Numbered from the stretch's first letter, positions 1 to 5,411 are shown. The stretch: 5,411 nucleotides of DNA from Puniceicoccales bacterium (GCA_031255915.1 JAIRRP010000013.1:1-5411), one strand, 5' to 3'. Numbers and translations: made by a program. The notes: generated by a model from the sequence alone, not told the origin.

Positions 1-2
1 CC

Positions 3-482
3 TTTATAGGGATTTCCTTACCTCCCTTTTATGCGGCTGTCATAGCATTGGGGTTGAATTATTCTGCTTTTGAAGCGGAAAATTATCGCGCCGGCTTGAT
101 GTCAGTTCCGCGAGGACAAATGGAGGCAGCTAGGGCATTAGGCATGTCACAAGCTCAGGCATTGCGCCATGTCGTCGTCCCTCAAGCATTTTCTTTTCTG
201 TTACCACCTATGACCAATGATTTCATTGCACTTTTGAAGGATTCTTCGCTGGCTTCTCTTGTTACCATTGTTGAACTGACGAAAACTTATACGTTATTGG
301 CCAATTCCTATTTCGATTTTTTTGGAACAGGTTTATTAGTGGCTCTTTTTTATCTGTTGATAGGTCTTCCTTTTGTATATGTTGCCCGGTGGGCGGAACA
401 TTATATGCGTTTAGAAGAACAAGCTTATAGAGGTATTCGTGCTCGACGTAAGAAGAATCGTGGTTTGACGACGGTTTTTTGA
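3..482 (+). CDS. Polar amino-acid ABC transporter permease (HisM/GlnP type), 3' part only
   Basis: Inner-membrane subunit of an ABC importer for polar amino acids, passing substrate from a binding protein across the membrane with energy from a partner ATPase. The frame is open from the window's left edge, so the N-terminus is missing; 159 residues remain. Seen directly: the LPPF.AAVIALGLNYSAFEAE stretch typical of this family, the cytoplasmic EAA loop that contacts the ATPase (EAARALGM at about 123-146, followed by a conserved VVPQA), then PPMTNDFIALLKDSSLAS, and a last hydrophobic segment at about 318-390 (FFGTGLLVALFYLLIGLPFVY). It ends in a basic tail (RGIRARRKKNR). An in-frame TTG at 48 is inside the conserved region and is not a real start. 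Neither the binding protein nor the ATPase is visible; a fusion to a binding domain upstream cannot be excluded. The substrate cannot be told from this part. Its relation to the following atp genes is only positional. Confidence 0.93.
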   Translation, partial: FIGISLPPFYAAVIALGLNYSAFEAENYRAGLMSVPRGQMEAARALGMSQAQALRHVVVPQAFSFLLPPMTNDFIALLKDSSLASLVTIVELTKTYTLLANSYFDFFGTGLLVALFYLLIGLPFVYVARWAEHYMRLEEQAYRGIRARRKKNRGLTTVF

Positions 483-492
483 GAGAGGTAAG

Positions 493-561
493 ATGGCGAG
501 GAGGAATTTTGCGATAATGCTGGATTTTGTGTATAGCAGTGGCAGTATGTTTCCTGGGTAA
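493..561 (+). other. Possible 22-codon small ORF after the permease gene
   Basis: An ATG at 493 is preceded by a purine-rich GAGAGAGG at 481-488 with a 4-base gap, a good ribosome-binding site for so short a frame. The frame runs MARRNFAIMLDFVYSSGS and ends at TAA 559-561. I recognise no family. It could be a leader peptide, a remnant of a lost downstream transporter or atp gene, or chance. The candidate promoter at 509-537 lies inside it, so both calls are unlikely to be functional together. Confidence 0.15.
509..537 (+). promoter_or_regulatory. Weak candidate sigma-70-type promoter for atpG
   Basis: TTGCGA (509-514) and TATAGC (532-537) are separated by 17 bases, each matching 4 of 6 consensus positions. 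Transcription would start about 100 bases before atpG. In a 162-base gap such a match can arise by chance, and the atp genes could instead be read from upstream of the permease. The rest of the gap (562-644) shows no clear terminator; a CGTTAACG palindrome at 569-576 is its only other notable feature. Confidence 0.25.
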
Positions 562-644
562 AGTAATGCGTTAACGAAAGGCCAATGAGCTTTGTGAAAA
601 GAGTTGCTACGTAGAATGAGTCCGTTATCTAATTCTGTCGAGGC

Positions 645-1532
645 ATGAAAGGCAGCAAAGAGATCAGGCAGCGCATCCACGCCGTTGCCAATACGGCGAA
701 AATTACGCGAGCTATGCAACTGGTGGCCTCTTCAAAGATGAAGAAGGCTCAGGATTTAGCGATCCATAGTCGGCCTTATTTATTTCACTTGGCGGAATTG
801 GTACGCTGCTTTTCGCAGGCGGAGAAGCGAGATATCCAGCATCCTTTTTTCGAAAAGAGAGAGGTCGTTCACCGTGGTATTCTTTTGGTGGGGACGGAAC
901 GTGGGCTCTGCGGTGCCATGAATACGAATGTTTTTAAGGAGATCGCTATTGCTGGAAGCCACGCCCGTTGGATGACGATTGGTAAAAAAGCAGCGCAGTA
1001 TGTGAGCCGTTGTGATGGGGAATTATTGGCTAGTTTTTGCGTCAGCGATCGTGTAGATTTTAGCGAGCTCAGGCCTATTTATGAGAGTCTATCGCGAGCT
1101 TATGTTCAGAAAACCATTGACACGGTAGAGGTGGTATTTCCAGCATTTATCAATACATTAGTGCAGATACCCGTCGAACGGCATGTTCTGCCCATGAGCG
1201 ATTTTCAGTCGGAATTTGAATCCATATTGCAGTATTCAAAGATGAGTAAGGAGGATTTTCAATCCGATCCCAGGGAAATGATATTTGAGCCAAGTGTGGC
1301 TGTGCTGTTGGAGCAATTGTCCCAGACATTTTTTCAGTACCATTTGTACCAAATACTCCTGGAGGCAAAGGCTTCTGAACAGAGTTCTCGTATGGTGGCC
1401 ATGAAAACAGCGACGGACAATGCGGAGAATCTTTTGAAAGAATTGAGCTTGAAGTATAATAAGGTTCGTCAGAGTGTGATTACGAATGAAATTGTGGAAT
1501 TATCGATGAGCAACACGAACGTAGCGGAGTAA
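645..1532 (+). CDS. atpG: F-type ATP synthase gamma subunit
   Basis: Gamma is the central rotor shaft of F1, turning inside the alpha3-beta3 hexamer and coupling proton flow through Fo to ATP synthesis on the cytoplasmic face of the membrane. At 295 residues it has family length. Seen: the N-terminal coiled-coil helix (KEIRQRIHAVANTAKITRAM, residues 5-24, then QLVASSKMKKAQ), the central Rossmann-like part with the conserved GLCG turn (ERGLCGAMN, 85-93), and the C-terminal helix (SRMVAMKTATDNAENLL, then YNKVRQ..ITNEIVEL, about 248-286). The ATG at 645 fits the usual start a few residues before KEIR; a GAGG lies only 1 base upstream, so the ribosome-binding site is poor and translation may be weak or differently signalled. 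It is the first atp gene here: the usual upstream neighbour atpA is absent. The GGAG serving atpD lies in its last codons, suggesting coupled translation. Confidence 0.97.
   Translation: MKGSKEIRQRIHAVANTAKITRAMQLVASSKMKKAQDLAIHSRPYLFHLAELVRCFSQAEKRDIQHPFFEKREVVHRGILLVGTERGLCGAMNTNVFKEIAIAGSHARWMTIGKKAAQYVSRCDGELLASFCVSDRVDFSELRPIYESLSRAYVQKTIDTVEVVFPAFINTLVQIPVERHVLPMSDFQSEFESILQYSKMSKEDFQSDPREMIFEPSVAVLLEQLSQTFFQYHLYQILLEAKASEQSSRMVAMKTATDNAENLLKELSLKYNKVRQSVITNEIVELSMSNTNVAE
1526..1529 (+). promoter_or_regulatory. Shine-Dalgarno of atpD inside the end of atpG
   Basis: GGAG lies 8 bases before the atpD ATG (1538) and overlaps the last atpG codons just before the TAA at 1530-1532. Ribosomes finishing atpG would arrive at this site, so coupling of gamma and beta translation is likely. 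Confidence 0.7.
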
Positions 1533-1537
1533 AGAAG

Positions 1538-2956
1538 ATGCAAGAGGTGACAGGAAAGATAGTGGCGGTCATCGGAGCGGTGATCGATGTGGATTTTCCT
1601 TCGGAGCATCTTCCGGAAATCTATGAGGCATTAAAAGTCAATCGTCCAGAAATGGAGGGGATGCCGAAGAACCTCATCCTTGAAGTTCAGCAACATTTAG
1701 GCGATGGACGTGTGCGTGCGATAGCGATGTCATCTACGGATGGCTGTTCGCGTGGAATGTCCGTGAGTCGTACCGGTAGCCCCATAAGCGTCCCTGTGGG
1801 ACGTAATGTCTTAGGGCGTATTCTCAATGTCCTTGGGGAGCCGATTGACGGCAAAGGTGCCATATTGGCGGAAAAGCATTATCCTATCCATCGCAAAGCG
1901 CCGGCATTGATAGAGCAGAGCACCCATGCCGAGATTCTAGAAACCGGTATCAAAGTGATCGATTTGATCTGCCCATTTATAAGGGGTGGTAAAATCGGTG
2001 CGTTTGGTGGTGCCGGTGTGGGTAAGACGGTGGTGATCACGGAGTTGATCCATAATATCGCTTCGGCCCATGGTGGTTTTTCTGTTTTTACAGGAGTCGG
2101 TGAGCGATCTCGCGAGGGAAAGGACCTTTTTCAAGAGATGTGCGCTTCGGGCATTATCGATGAGCGAGATGTGGCTCGGTCGAAGGTGGCGCTTATTTTT
2201 GGCCAAATGAATGAGCCACCTGGTGCGCGTATGCGCGTAGCGCTCGCGGGGCTTTCCATAGCGGAGTATTTCCGAGATGAAGAGCAACAGGATGTTTTGC
2301 TCTTTATCGACAATATTTTCCGTTTCTCTCAGGCAGGTTCCGAAGTATCGGCATTATTGGGCCGTTCACCTTCAGCAGTAGGTTATCAGCCGACACTCAG
2401 CCAGGAGATGGGCCAGTTGCAGGAACGCATTACGTCGACGCAAAAGGGTTCTATTACCTCTTTCCAGGCAGTTTATATCCCGGCGGATGATGTGACTGAT
2501 CCGGCACCGGCACATACGTTTGCTCATCTCGATTCCACCCTTGTCTTGGATCGCCGCATCGCGTCTTTAGCTTTATTTCCAGCGGTGGATCCGCTGGCTT
2601 CGACGTCGATGGCATTGGATCCTAAAGTCGTAGGAGAGGAGCATTTTCGCGTGGCGCGTGGTGTTCAGGCCATACTCCAAAAGTATAAGGAATTACAGGA
2701 TATTATCGCCATTTTAGGTATGGATGAGCTTTCCGAGGAAGATCGCTTGACGGTTGCCAGGGCACGAAAAATTCAGAAATTTCTCTCTCAACCGTTTCAC
2801 GCAGCAGAGGCCTTTACGGGCATTAAAGGGCAGTATGTGTCAACAAAGGAAAGTGTCTCCGGTTTTGATAAGATTCTCAAGGGCGAATTGGATAATATTC
2901 CGGAGAATGATTTCTATATGAAGGGTTCCATCGCTTCTGTTTTGGAAGCGCATTAA
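1538..2956 (+). CDS. atpD: F-type ATP synthase beta subunit (catalytic)
   Basis: Beta carries the three catalytic sites of F1, making ATP from ADP and phosphate or hydrolysing it in reverse. The 472 residues match family length. In order: an N-terminal beta-barrel (residues 1-80), the Walker A P-loop GGAGVGKT (157-164), the catalytic glutamate in GVGERSREG (E189), GQMNEPPGARMRVAL (222-236), Walker B DVLLFIDN (252-259), IPADDVTDPAPA (314-325), and an intact DELSEED loop (396-402) that contacts gamma. The active site looks functional. Two differences stand out: the tyrosine that normally stacks on adenine in the catalytic site (YPAVDP) is F347, and the one usually in GxEHY, which reaches the non-catalytic site of alpha, is F370. 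The P-loop approach also reads DLICPFIRGGKIGAFGG rather than the common DLL.PY..GGKIGLFGG. The start is 5 bases after the atpG stop, with GGAG 8 bases upstream. Confidence 0.98.
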   Translation: MQEVTGKIVAVIGAVIDVDFPSEHLPEIYEALKVNRPEMEGMPKNLILEVQQHLGDGRVRAIAMSSTDGCSRGMSVSRTGSPISVPVGRNVLGRILNVLGEPIDGKGAILAEKHYPIHRKAPALIEQSTHAEILETGIKVIDLICPFIRGGKIGAFGGAGVGKTVVITELIHNIASAHGGFSVFTGVGERSREGKDLFQEMCASGIIDERDVARSKVALIFGQMNEPPGARMRVALAGLSIAEYFRDEEQQDVLLFIDNIFRFSQAGSEVSALLGRSPSAVGYQPTLSQEMGQLQERITSTQKGSITSFQAVYIPADDVTDPAPAHTFAHLDSTLVLDRRIASLALFPAVDPLASTSMALDPKVVGEEHFRVARGVQAILQKYKELQDIIAILGMDELSEEDRLTVARARKIQKFLSQPFHAAEAFTGIKGQYVSTKESVSGFDKILKGELDNIPENDFYMKGSIASVLEAH

Positions 2957-2996
2957 AGACTTAACAGAGTAAGTTCTGTAGATAAGAAAAGAGTTT

Positions 2997-3920
2997 ATGC
3001 AAAGGTGTTTGCCTCATTTTTTTGATTCTCATGGGGGATTGATGCCTATGGCCGTCGAGCTATGCGATATTTTACAACTGCCGCGATTTTTTACGGCGGA
3101 AGTTCTTTCCGAAAATTTCCAGAAAAGTTTTTTGCGACCTCCTTATACGGAGCGCGATCAGTGTGCGTTTCCCCAAGCGGCTCAGTCGATGTCGCGCGAT
3201 GCGTTTCACGATTGGTGTTGTCGATGGGGCTATTTCGATGAGATTCGGCCGCGAAAGGGTATAGAAAATTATGATGTCATCGTCATTTACGCTTTAGGCG
3301 TTGAGGGGATGTACAATATGATGAAATACCTTCAAGGCTTACTTTCGCCTTTTGAAGAGAGGGAAAAAGGAGCATCGCCAAATATTCCCAAAATTTTCCT
3401 CCTGACGGGTTCACGACCATTGACGATGAAGGGGGAAGACGCTATGGCCCAGTGGTTGCGCGAGCGCAATTTACCGGATACGGAGGAATGGGCGGTGCGG
3501 GTATTATTTCGCAATTTTCTAGAACCTTTGGGAGTTCTTTGCGAAATTGTAAATGTTCCCATGTGCCATGGGTATGATGCGGAGGGAGAGCTTCGCTGGA
3601 AACGCCCGAATACACGCGATACGTTAAGAGCATTTTTCAAAAGAAGTAATCGTGTATGGACTTCCCTGTTGGCTATTTCTGTCAATCCTTTCGTGAGCTA
3701 TCAGCATGCTGTGGGGACTGCTGTGTGGTTGGAGCAGGAAGGGTGCGATAAATTCGCCTCCAAGACATTGGAGACCGTAGGGCCTTTACATTCTCGATTT
3801 TACTCCTCGCAGTGGTCGCAGAATGAGGAGCTACTCATTGCGATTTTGCTCGATAATGTGGCGCGTTGTGCCTACGAGGAGTTCGGAATTTTAAAGACAA
3901 AAGGATGTGTCTCATGTTGA
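2997..3920 (+). CDS. Uncharacterised protein between atpD and atpC, faintly DUF218 (YdcF/SanA)-like
   Basis: I cannot assign a function. The 307 residues form a full-length, soluble-looking protein with no clear signal peptide or membrane segment. Seen: a hydrophobic strand ending in a small turn (YDVIVIYALG, 92-101), a second strand with KIFLLTGSRPL (132-142) and a nearby Glu, then RPNTRDTLRAFF (203-214), LLAISVNPFVSYQHAV (224-239), ETVGP (259-263) and a C-terminal helix LLDNVARCAYEEF (284-296). This order of strand-G, TG.RPL, NT.DT and S..P....QHAV resembles the Rossmann-like DUF218 fold (YdcF, SanA, ElyC), but that is inference from motif layout. It has 11 cysteines and ends in CVSC. The ATG at 2997 has a weak ribosome site; an in-frame ATG at 3042, 3 bases after GGGGGA, or one at 3048, may be the true start. 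It starts 40 bases after atpD and overlaps atpC, so it is probably co-expressed with ATP synthase. Confidence 0.85.
   Translation: MQRCLPHFFDSHGGLMPMAVELCDILQLPRFFTAEVLSENFQKSFLRPPYTERDQCAFPQAAQSMSRDAFHDWCCRWGYFDEIRPRKGIENYDVIVIYALGVEGMYNMMKYLQGLLSPFEEREKGASPNIPKIFLLTGSRPLTMKGEDAMAQWLRERNLPDTEEWAVRVLFRNFLEPLGVLCEIVNVPMCHGYDAEGELRWKRPNTRDTLRAFFKRSNRVWTSLLAISVNPFVSYQHAVGTAVWLEQEGCDKFASKTLETVGPLHSRFYSSQWSQNEELLIAILLDNVARCAYEEFGILKTKGCVSC
3899..3904 (+). promoter_or_regulatory. Ribosome-binding site and stop/start overlap for atpC
   Basis: AAAAGG lies 9 bases before the ATG at 3914. The stop codon of the upstream gene (TGA, 3918-3920) overlaps that reading region, and a second in-frame ATG at 3920 forms a TGATG stop/start overlap. 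Either start makes epsilon translation dependent on, or helped by, ribosomes ending the upstream gene. AAAAGG spaces best to 3914; for 3920 the spacing would be 15 bases. Confidence 0.6.
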
Positions 3921-4333
3921 TGCCTTTTTCGCTGGTGACGCCAATGGGTGTTGTTTTGAGATGCGAGGTCGATTCGGTCGTCATTCCGACGTCGGATGGT
4001 GAGATTGAGATTTTGCCGGGACATCGCCCTTTGATAGCGTTGGTTATTCCGGGCGAGGTGGGTCTGCATTATGGGAATCGATCGGATGCTTTGGTGGTTG
4101 ATCGAGGGTTTCTGTACGTGTCGAATGATCGTATTACCGTTACGGTGGAACAGGCAATTTCCATCAAGGAAGTGGATGTGGCGGCCGTGGAGCTTGCTAG
4201 AAAGCGTGCAGAAGAGGCTTTGCAGGCGGCTGCTTTGAAAAGAGAAACGTGCGATCCGGAAGAGATTAAGTGCTTGGAGGCGAAGATCCGCTACCAGCTG
4301 GCCCAGAAAGCGGCGAAGTCACAGCGGAGGTAG
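3914..4333 (+). CDS. atpC: F-type ATP synthase epsilon subunit
   Basis: Epsilon sits at the foot of gamma next to the c-ring and, in many bacteria, restrains ATP hydrolysis through its C-terminal helices. With the start at 3914 it has 139 residues, normal for the family. Seen: the N-terminal beta-sandwich with FSLVTPMGVVLRCEVDSVVI (5-24), DGEIEILPGHRPL (28-40), PGEVGLHYG (46-54), VVDRGFLYVSNDRITV (61-76), followed by a helical, charged C-terminal part (VAAVELARKRAEEALQAAAL, 89-108, and LEAKIRYQLAQKA, 121-133), so both the barrel and the two-helix domain are present. The frame stays open back to 3866, but upstream residues are unlike the family, and starts at 3905 or 3920 are also possible. 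Unlike the usual D-C order, a different gene separates it from atpD. It is the last gene before a convergent, structure-rich gap. Confidence 0.95.
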   Translation: MLMPFSLVTPMGVVLRCEVDSVVIPTSDGEIEILPGHRPLIALVIPGEVGLHYGNRSDALVVDRGFLYVSNDRITVTVEQAISIKEVDVAAVELARKRAEEALQAAALKRETCDPEEIKCLEAKIRYQLAQKAAKSQRR

Positions 4334-4356
4334 GCCATGTCCAGGACGTTTTGAAC

Positions 4357-4377
4357 GATAGGTCGTTTGGATCTATC
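4357..4377 (+). repeat. Hairpin after atpC
   Basis: GATAGGTC (4357-4364) pairs with GATCTATC (4370-4377), 8 pairs including one G-U in the RNA, around a 5-base loop. No T-run follows directly, so it is not a textbook terminator; it may stabilise the 3' end of the atp transcript. Confidence 0.45.
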
Positions 4378-4378
4378 C

Positions 4379-4409
4379 GATCGCAAGGGCTGCTGTGATT
4401 GTGTTTTTT
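4379..4409 (+). terminator. Possible intrinsic terminator of the atp gene group
   Basis: ATCGCA (4380-4385) pairs with TGTGAT (4394-4399), extendable by a G-U pair, around an 8-base loop; after three or four further bases comes TTTTTT at 4404-4409. The stem is modest and contains G-U pairs, so this is a weak terminator, but its position 46 bases after the atpC stop is right. Confidence 0.33.
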
Positions 4410-4411
4410 GG

Positions 4412-4431
4412 GATACCGTCTCCGGTGTATC
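4412..4431. repeat. Imperfect hairpin before the junction element
   Basis: GATACCG (4412-4418) faces CGG..TATC (4423-4431): three inner and four outer pairs separated by a 2-base bulge, around a TCTC loop. It stands six bases before the large structured element and may be part of it. Confidence 0.35.
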
Positions 4432-4437
4432 TGGCGG

Positions 4438-4544
4438 GCTTGCCGCCTTTGAGCCCTTCGGGCTCTGGCCCGCTGCGCGGGCCGCGGTGAGGAAAAATGA
4501 AAGCTCCCGCTTTGCATTTTTCCCTCACCGCAAAGGCGGCAAGC
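4438..4544. repeat. Four-way-junction (cloverleaf-like) inverted-repeat element
   Basis: An outer stem of 13 perfect pairs (GCTTGCCGCCTTT at 4438-4450 with its complement at 4532-4544) encloses three hairpins placed end to end. The first, 4451-4465, has 6 pairs and a TTC loop. The second, 4467-4483, has 7 pairs (GGCCCGC/GCGGGCC) and a TGC loop. The third, 4484-4531, has 21 pairs with two single-base bulges and a TCCC loop. Only T4466 stays unpaired at the junction. So much nested complementarity in 107 bases is not chance. The fold is available to RNA from either strand and to single-stranded or cruciform DNA. I see no tRNA T-loop, no transposase and no known RNA family. Best guesses are a dispersed palindromic repeat (REP/MITE-like) or a structured RNA; a bidirectional transcription barrier between convergent genes is also possible. 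Two opposed long frames that read through it (about 4367-4627 + and 4373-4687 -) are most likely not genes. Confidence 0.8.
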
Positions 4545-4553
4545 GAGAACCCC

Positions 4554-4753
4554 GAAGACTGAGGAAGGTACCGGTGGCCCAGAAAGCATCGAATCTTCGA
4601 AGCTCGGGCATGGGTGCTAGTCCTTAAGCAAGGAAATCCCAAGGCTTGGAAAGGTACCTGCCTGGCAAAGAGAAAGCGGAAAATCAAAGACTAGGAAGGT
4701 GCCAATAGCCCGGAGCGTGTAACCCACAAAATGAGGGACCATAGGCACTCCCT
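4554..4753. repeat. Degenerate direct repeats with a GGAAGGTRCC core
   Basis: Three units resemble each other: 4554-4587 (core GGAAGGTACC at 4563-4572), 4641-4677 (core GGAAAGGTACC at 4648-4658) and 4686-4716 (core GGAAGGTGCC at 4694-4703). Each is preceded by a GRCT-like tetramer and followed, after a few variable bases, by a GCCC or GGCA then GAAAGC or GGAGC. Poorer matches near 4606 and 4735 would give a spacing of about 41-46 bases. Units are too diverged and unequal for a CRISPR. They may be decayed tandem repeats or the distal part of the neighbouring junction element. A small perfect palindrome, CTTCGAAG, lies at 4595-4602 and a 5-pair hairpin at 4621-4634. Confidence 0.45.
4734..4753 (-). 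terminator. Weak candidate terminator for the M42 peptidase gene
   Basis: AGGGA (4734-4738) pairs with TCCCT (4749-4753) around a 10-base loop. Read on the minus strand it starts 7 bases after the peptidase stop codon and is followed by CATTTTG. The stem is short and the T-run only four bases, so the call is tentative. Confidence 0.22.
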
Positions 4754-4760
4754 AAAATCA

Positions 4761-5411
4761 TTAAAATTCAAAGGTATCGTCGCTGTGAAGTGACTCGGCA
4801 AAGACCACCAGGAGCTTGACGACATTTTCCATATCCTCCAGATGAGCGGTTTCTACCGGTGTATGCATATAGCGCAAAGGGATGGAAACGAGACCAGTGG
4901 CGATGCCGCGTTGGGTCATTTGGATCGCTCGAGCATCGGTACCCGTCGGATAGGTCTCGGTTTCGATTTGGTAGGGAATCTTGTGTTCCTCAGCGCATGC
5001 GATGAGGCGATCGAAAATAATGGGATTGATATTGGATCCACGGGCGATGATGGGCCCCGCTCCGAGCGAAAATTTACCAAATCGCTTCGCATCGCAGCTC
5101 GGGAAATCGGTCGCATGTCCGACATCAACGGCGATGCCGACACGGGGAGCCACCGTATAGGAGGCGGTTATGGCTCCGCGTGTACCCACTTCTTCCTGAA
5201 CGCTGGCGACGGAAACCAGGCCACAGTCGAGCATATTTCTCTCACTTACGAGGCGTTTAAATGCTTCCATGACGCTGTAAGTACCTGCTTTATCATCAAA
5301 TGCACGCCCCGAAATCAGATTCCCGTGTAGGCTTTCAAGCGTGTCGGTATAGACCATCGGGTCGCCGATTTGGACGAGTTCGAGGGCCTCCGCTTCGCTC
5401 TTGGCGCCGAT
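4761..5411 (-). CDS. M42 family metallo-aminopeptidase (glutamyl aminopeptidase/FrvX type), N-terminus outside the window
   Basis: A cytoplasmic, two-metal (usually Zn or Co) aminopeptidase that trims N-terminal residues from peptides, often as a large tetrahedral dodecamer. The frame is open to the window's right edge; 216 residues are visible. Seen, numbering from M at 5357: GRAFDDKAG (17-25) with the bridging metal aspartate, QEEVGTRGA (54-62) holding the catalytic base Glu and a ligand Glu, GIAVDVGHATDFP (74-86) with ligand D78, GAGPIIARGSNINP (99-112), the TGTDA loop (138-142), and RYMHTPVE (162-169) with ligand H165. The first ligand histidine, near the N-terminus, is off the window. 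The frame continues upstream of 5357 with IGAKS...ELVQIGDP, a conserved M42 stretch, so M at 5357 is not the start. All visible metal and catalytic residues are kept. It faces the atp genes tail to tail; specificity cannot be read from the sequence. Confidence 0.96.
   Translation of the reverse strand: MGAKSEAEALELVQIGDPMVYTDTLESLHGNLISGRAFDDKAGTYSVMEAFKRLVSERNMLDCGLVSVASVQEEVGTRGAITASYTVAPRVGIAVDVGHATDFPSCDAKRFGKFSLGAGPIIARGSNINPIIFDRLIACAEEHKIPYQIETETYPTGTDARAIQMTQRGIATGLVSIPLRYMHTPVETAHLEDMENVVKLLVVFAESLHSDDTFEF

Noticed and set aside
411..719. Minus-strand frame spanning the permease end and atpG start
   Set aside because: It crosses the ends of two genes with clear family matches on the other strand and shows no motif of its own.
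1937..2313. Minus-strand frames inside atpD
   Set aside because: Shadows of the highly conserved atpD frame, with no recognisable protein content.
2964..2979. Terminator between atpD and the next gene
   Set aside because: ACAGA/TCTGT forms only 5 pairs and no T-run follows; read-through to the next gene is expected.
3866..3913. Upstream extension of atpC to an ATG at 3866
   Set aside because: The extra residues are unlike epsilon subunits and would overlap the previous gene by over 50 bases; AAAAGG and the stop/start overlap favour 3914 or 3920.
4438..4544. tRNA gene, because of the cloverleaf-like fold
   Set aside because: Stem lengths (13, 6, 7, 21) do not fit a tRNA, and there is no T-loop, anticodon loop or CCA-like end.
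4554..4753. CRISPR array, because of repeats at roughly regular spacing
   Set aside because: Units are diverged from each other, spacing is uneven and no cas gene is present.
4842..5330. A + strand gene of 162 codons
   Set aside because: It lies antisense to the M42 peptidase, whose frame holds all the family motifs; the + frame resembles no family I know.

Overview
The window looks like a bacterial chromosome segment of moderate GC. Four genes on the + strand and the cut 3' end of a fifth read left to right; one gene at the right end, also cut by the window, reads towards them on the - strand. F-type ATP synthase and a polar amino-acid ABC permease indicate a bacterium. A Gram-negative host is likely, and a member of the PVC/Verrucomicrobiota group is a guess from overall protein flavour only; nothing in the window proves a phylum.

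Layout. 3-482: C-terminal part of a HisM/GlnP-type amino-acid ABC permease. 483-644: gap with a weak candidate promoter and a possible 22-codon ORF. 645-1532 atpG (gamma), 1538-2956 atpD (beta), 2997-3920 an uncharacterised 307-residue protein with a faint DUF218 (YdcF/SanA)-like motif pattern, and 3914-4333 atpC (epsilon). These four are tightly spaced and probably co-transcribed; the unknown gene overlaps atpC by a few bases. 4334-4760: a 427-base convergent intergenic region rich in secondary structure. 4761-5411 (-): C-terminal 216 residues of an M42 family metallo-aminopeptidase.

How it fits together. Gamma, beta and epsilon form the rotor stalk and catalytic part of F1. The usual neighbour atpA, and the delta and Fo genes, are not upstream, so the ATP synthase genes are split in this genome, with the break between A and G. 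An extra gene lies between beta and epsilon, where most operons have nothing. AtpD keeps its P-loop, catalytic Glu and DELSEED loop, but the two adenine-site tyrosines are both phenylalanine.

The most unusual non-coding signal is at 4438-4544. A 13-bp outer stem encloses three back-to-back hairpins that fit together with only one unpaired base at the junction, a four-way-junction (cloverleaf-like) fold. It is followed by a run of degenerate direct repeats about 41-46 bases apart (4554-4753). This may be a dispersed repeat or MITE/REP-like element, a structured RNA, or an elaborate bidirectional terminator; sequence alone does not decide.
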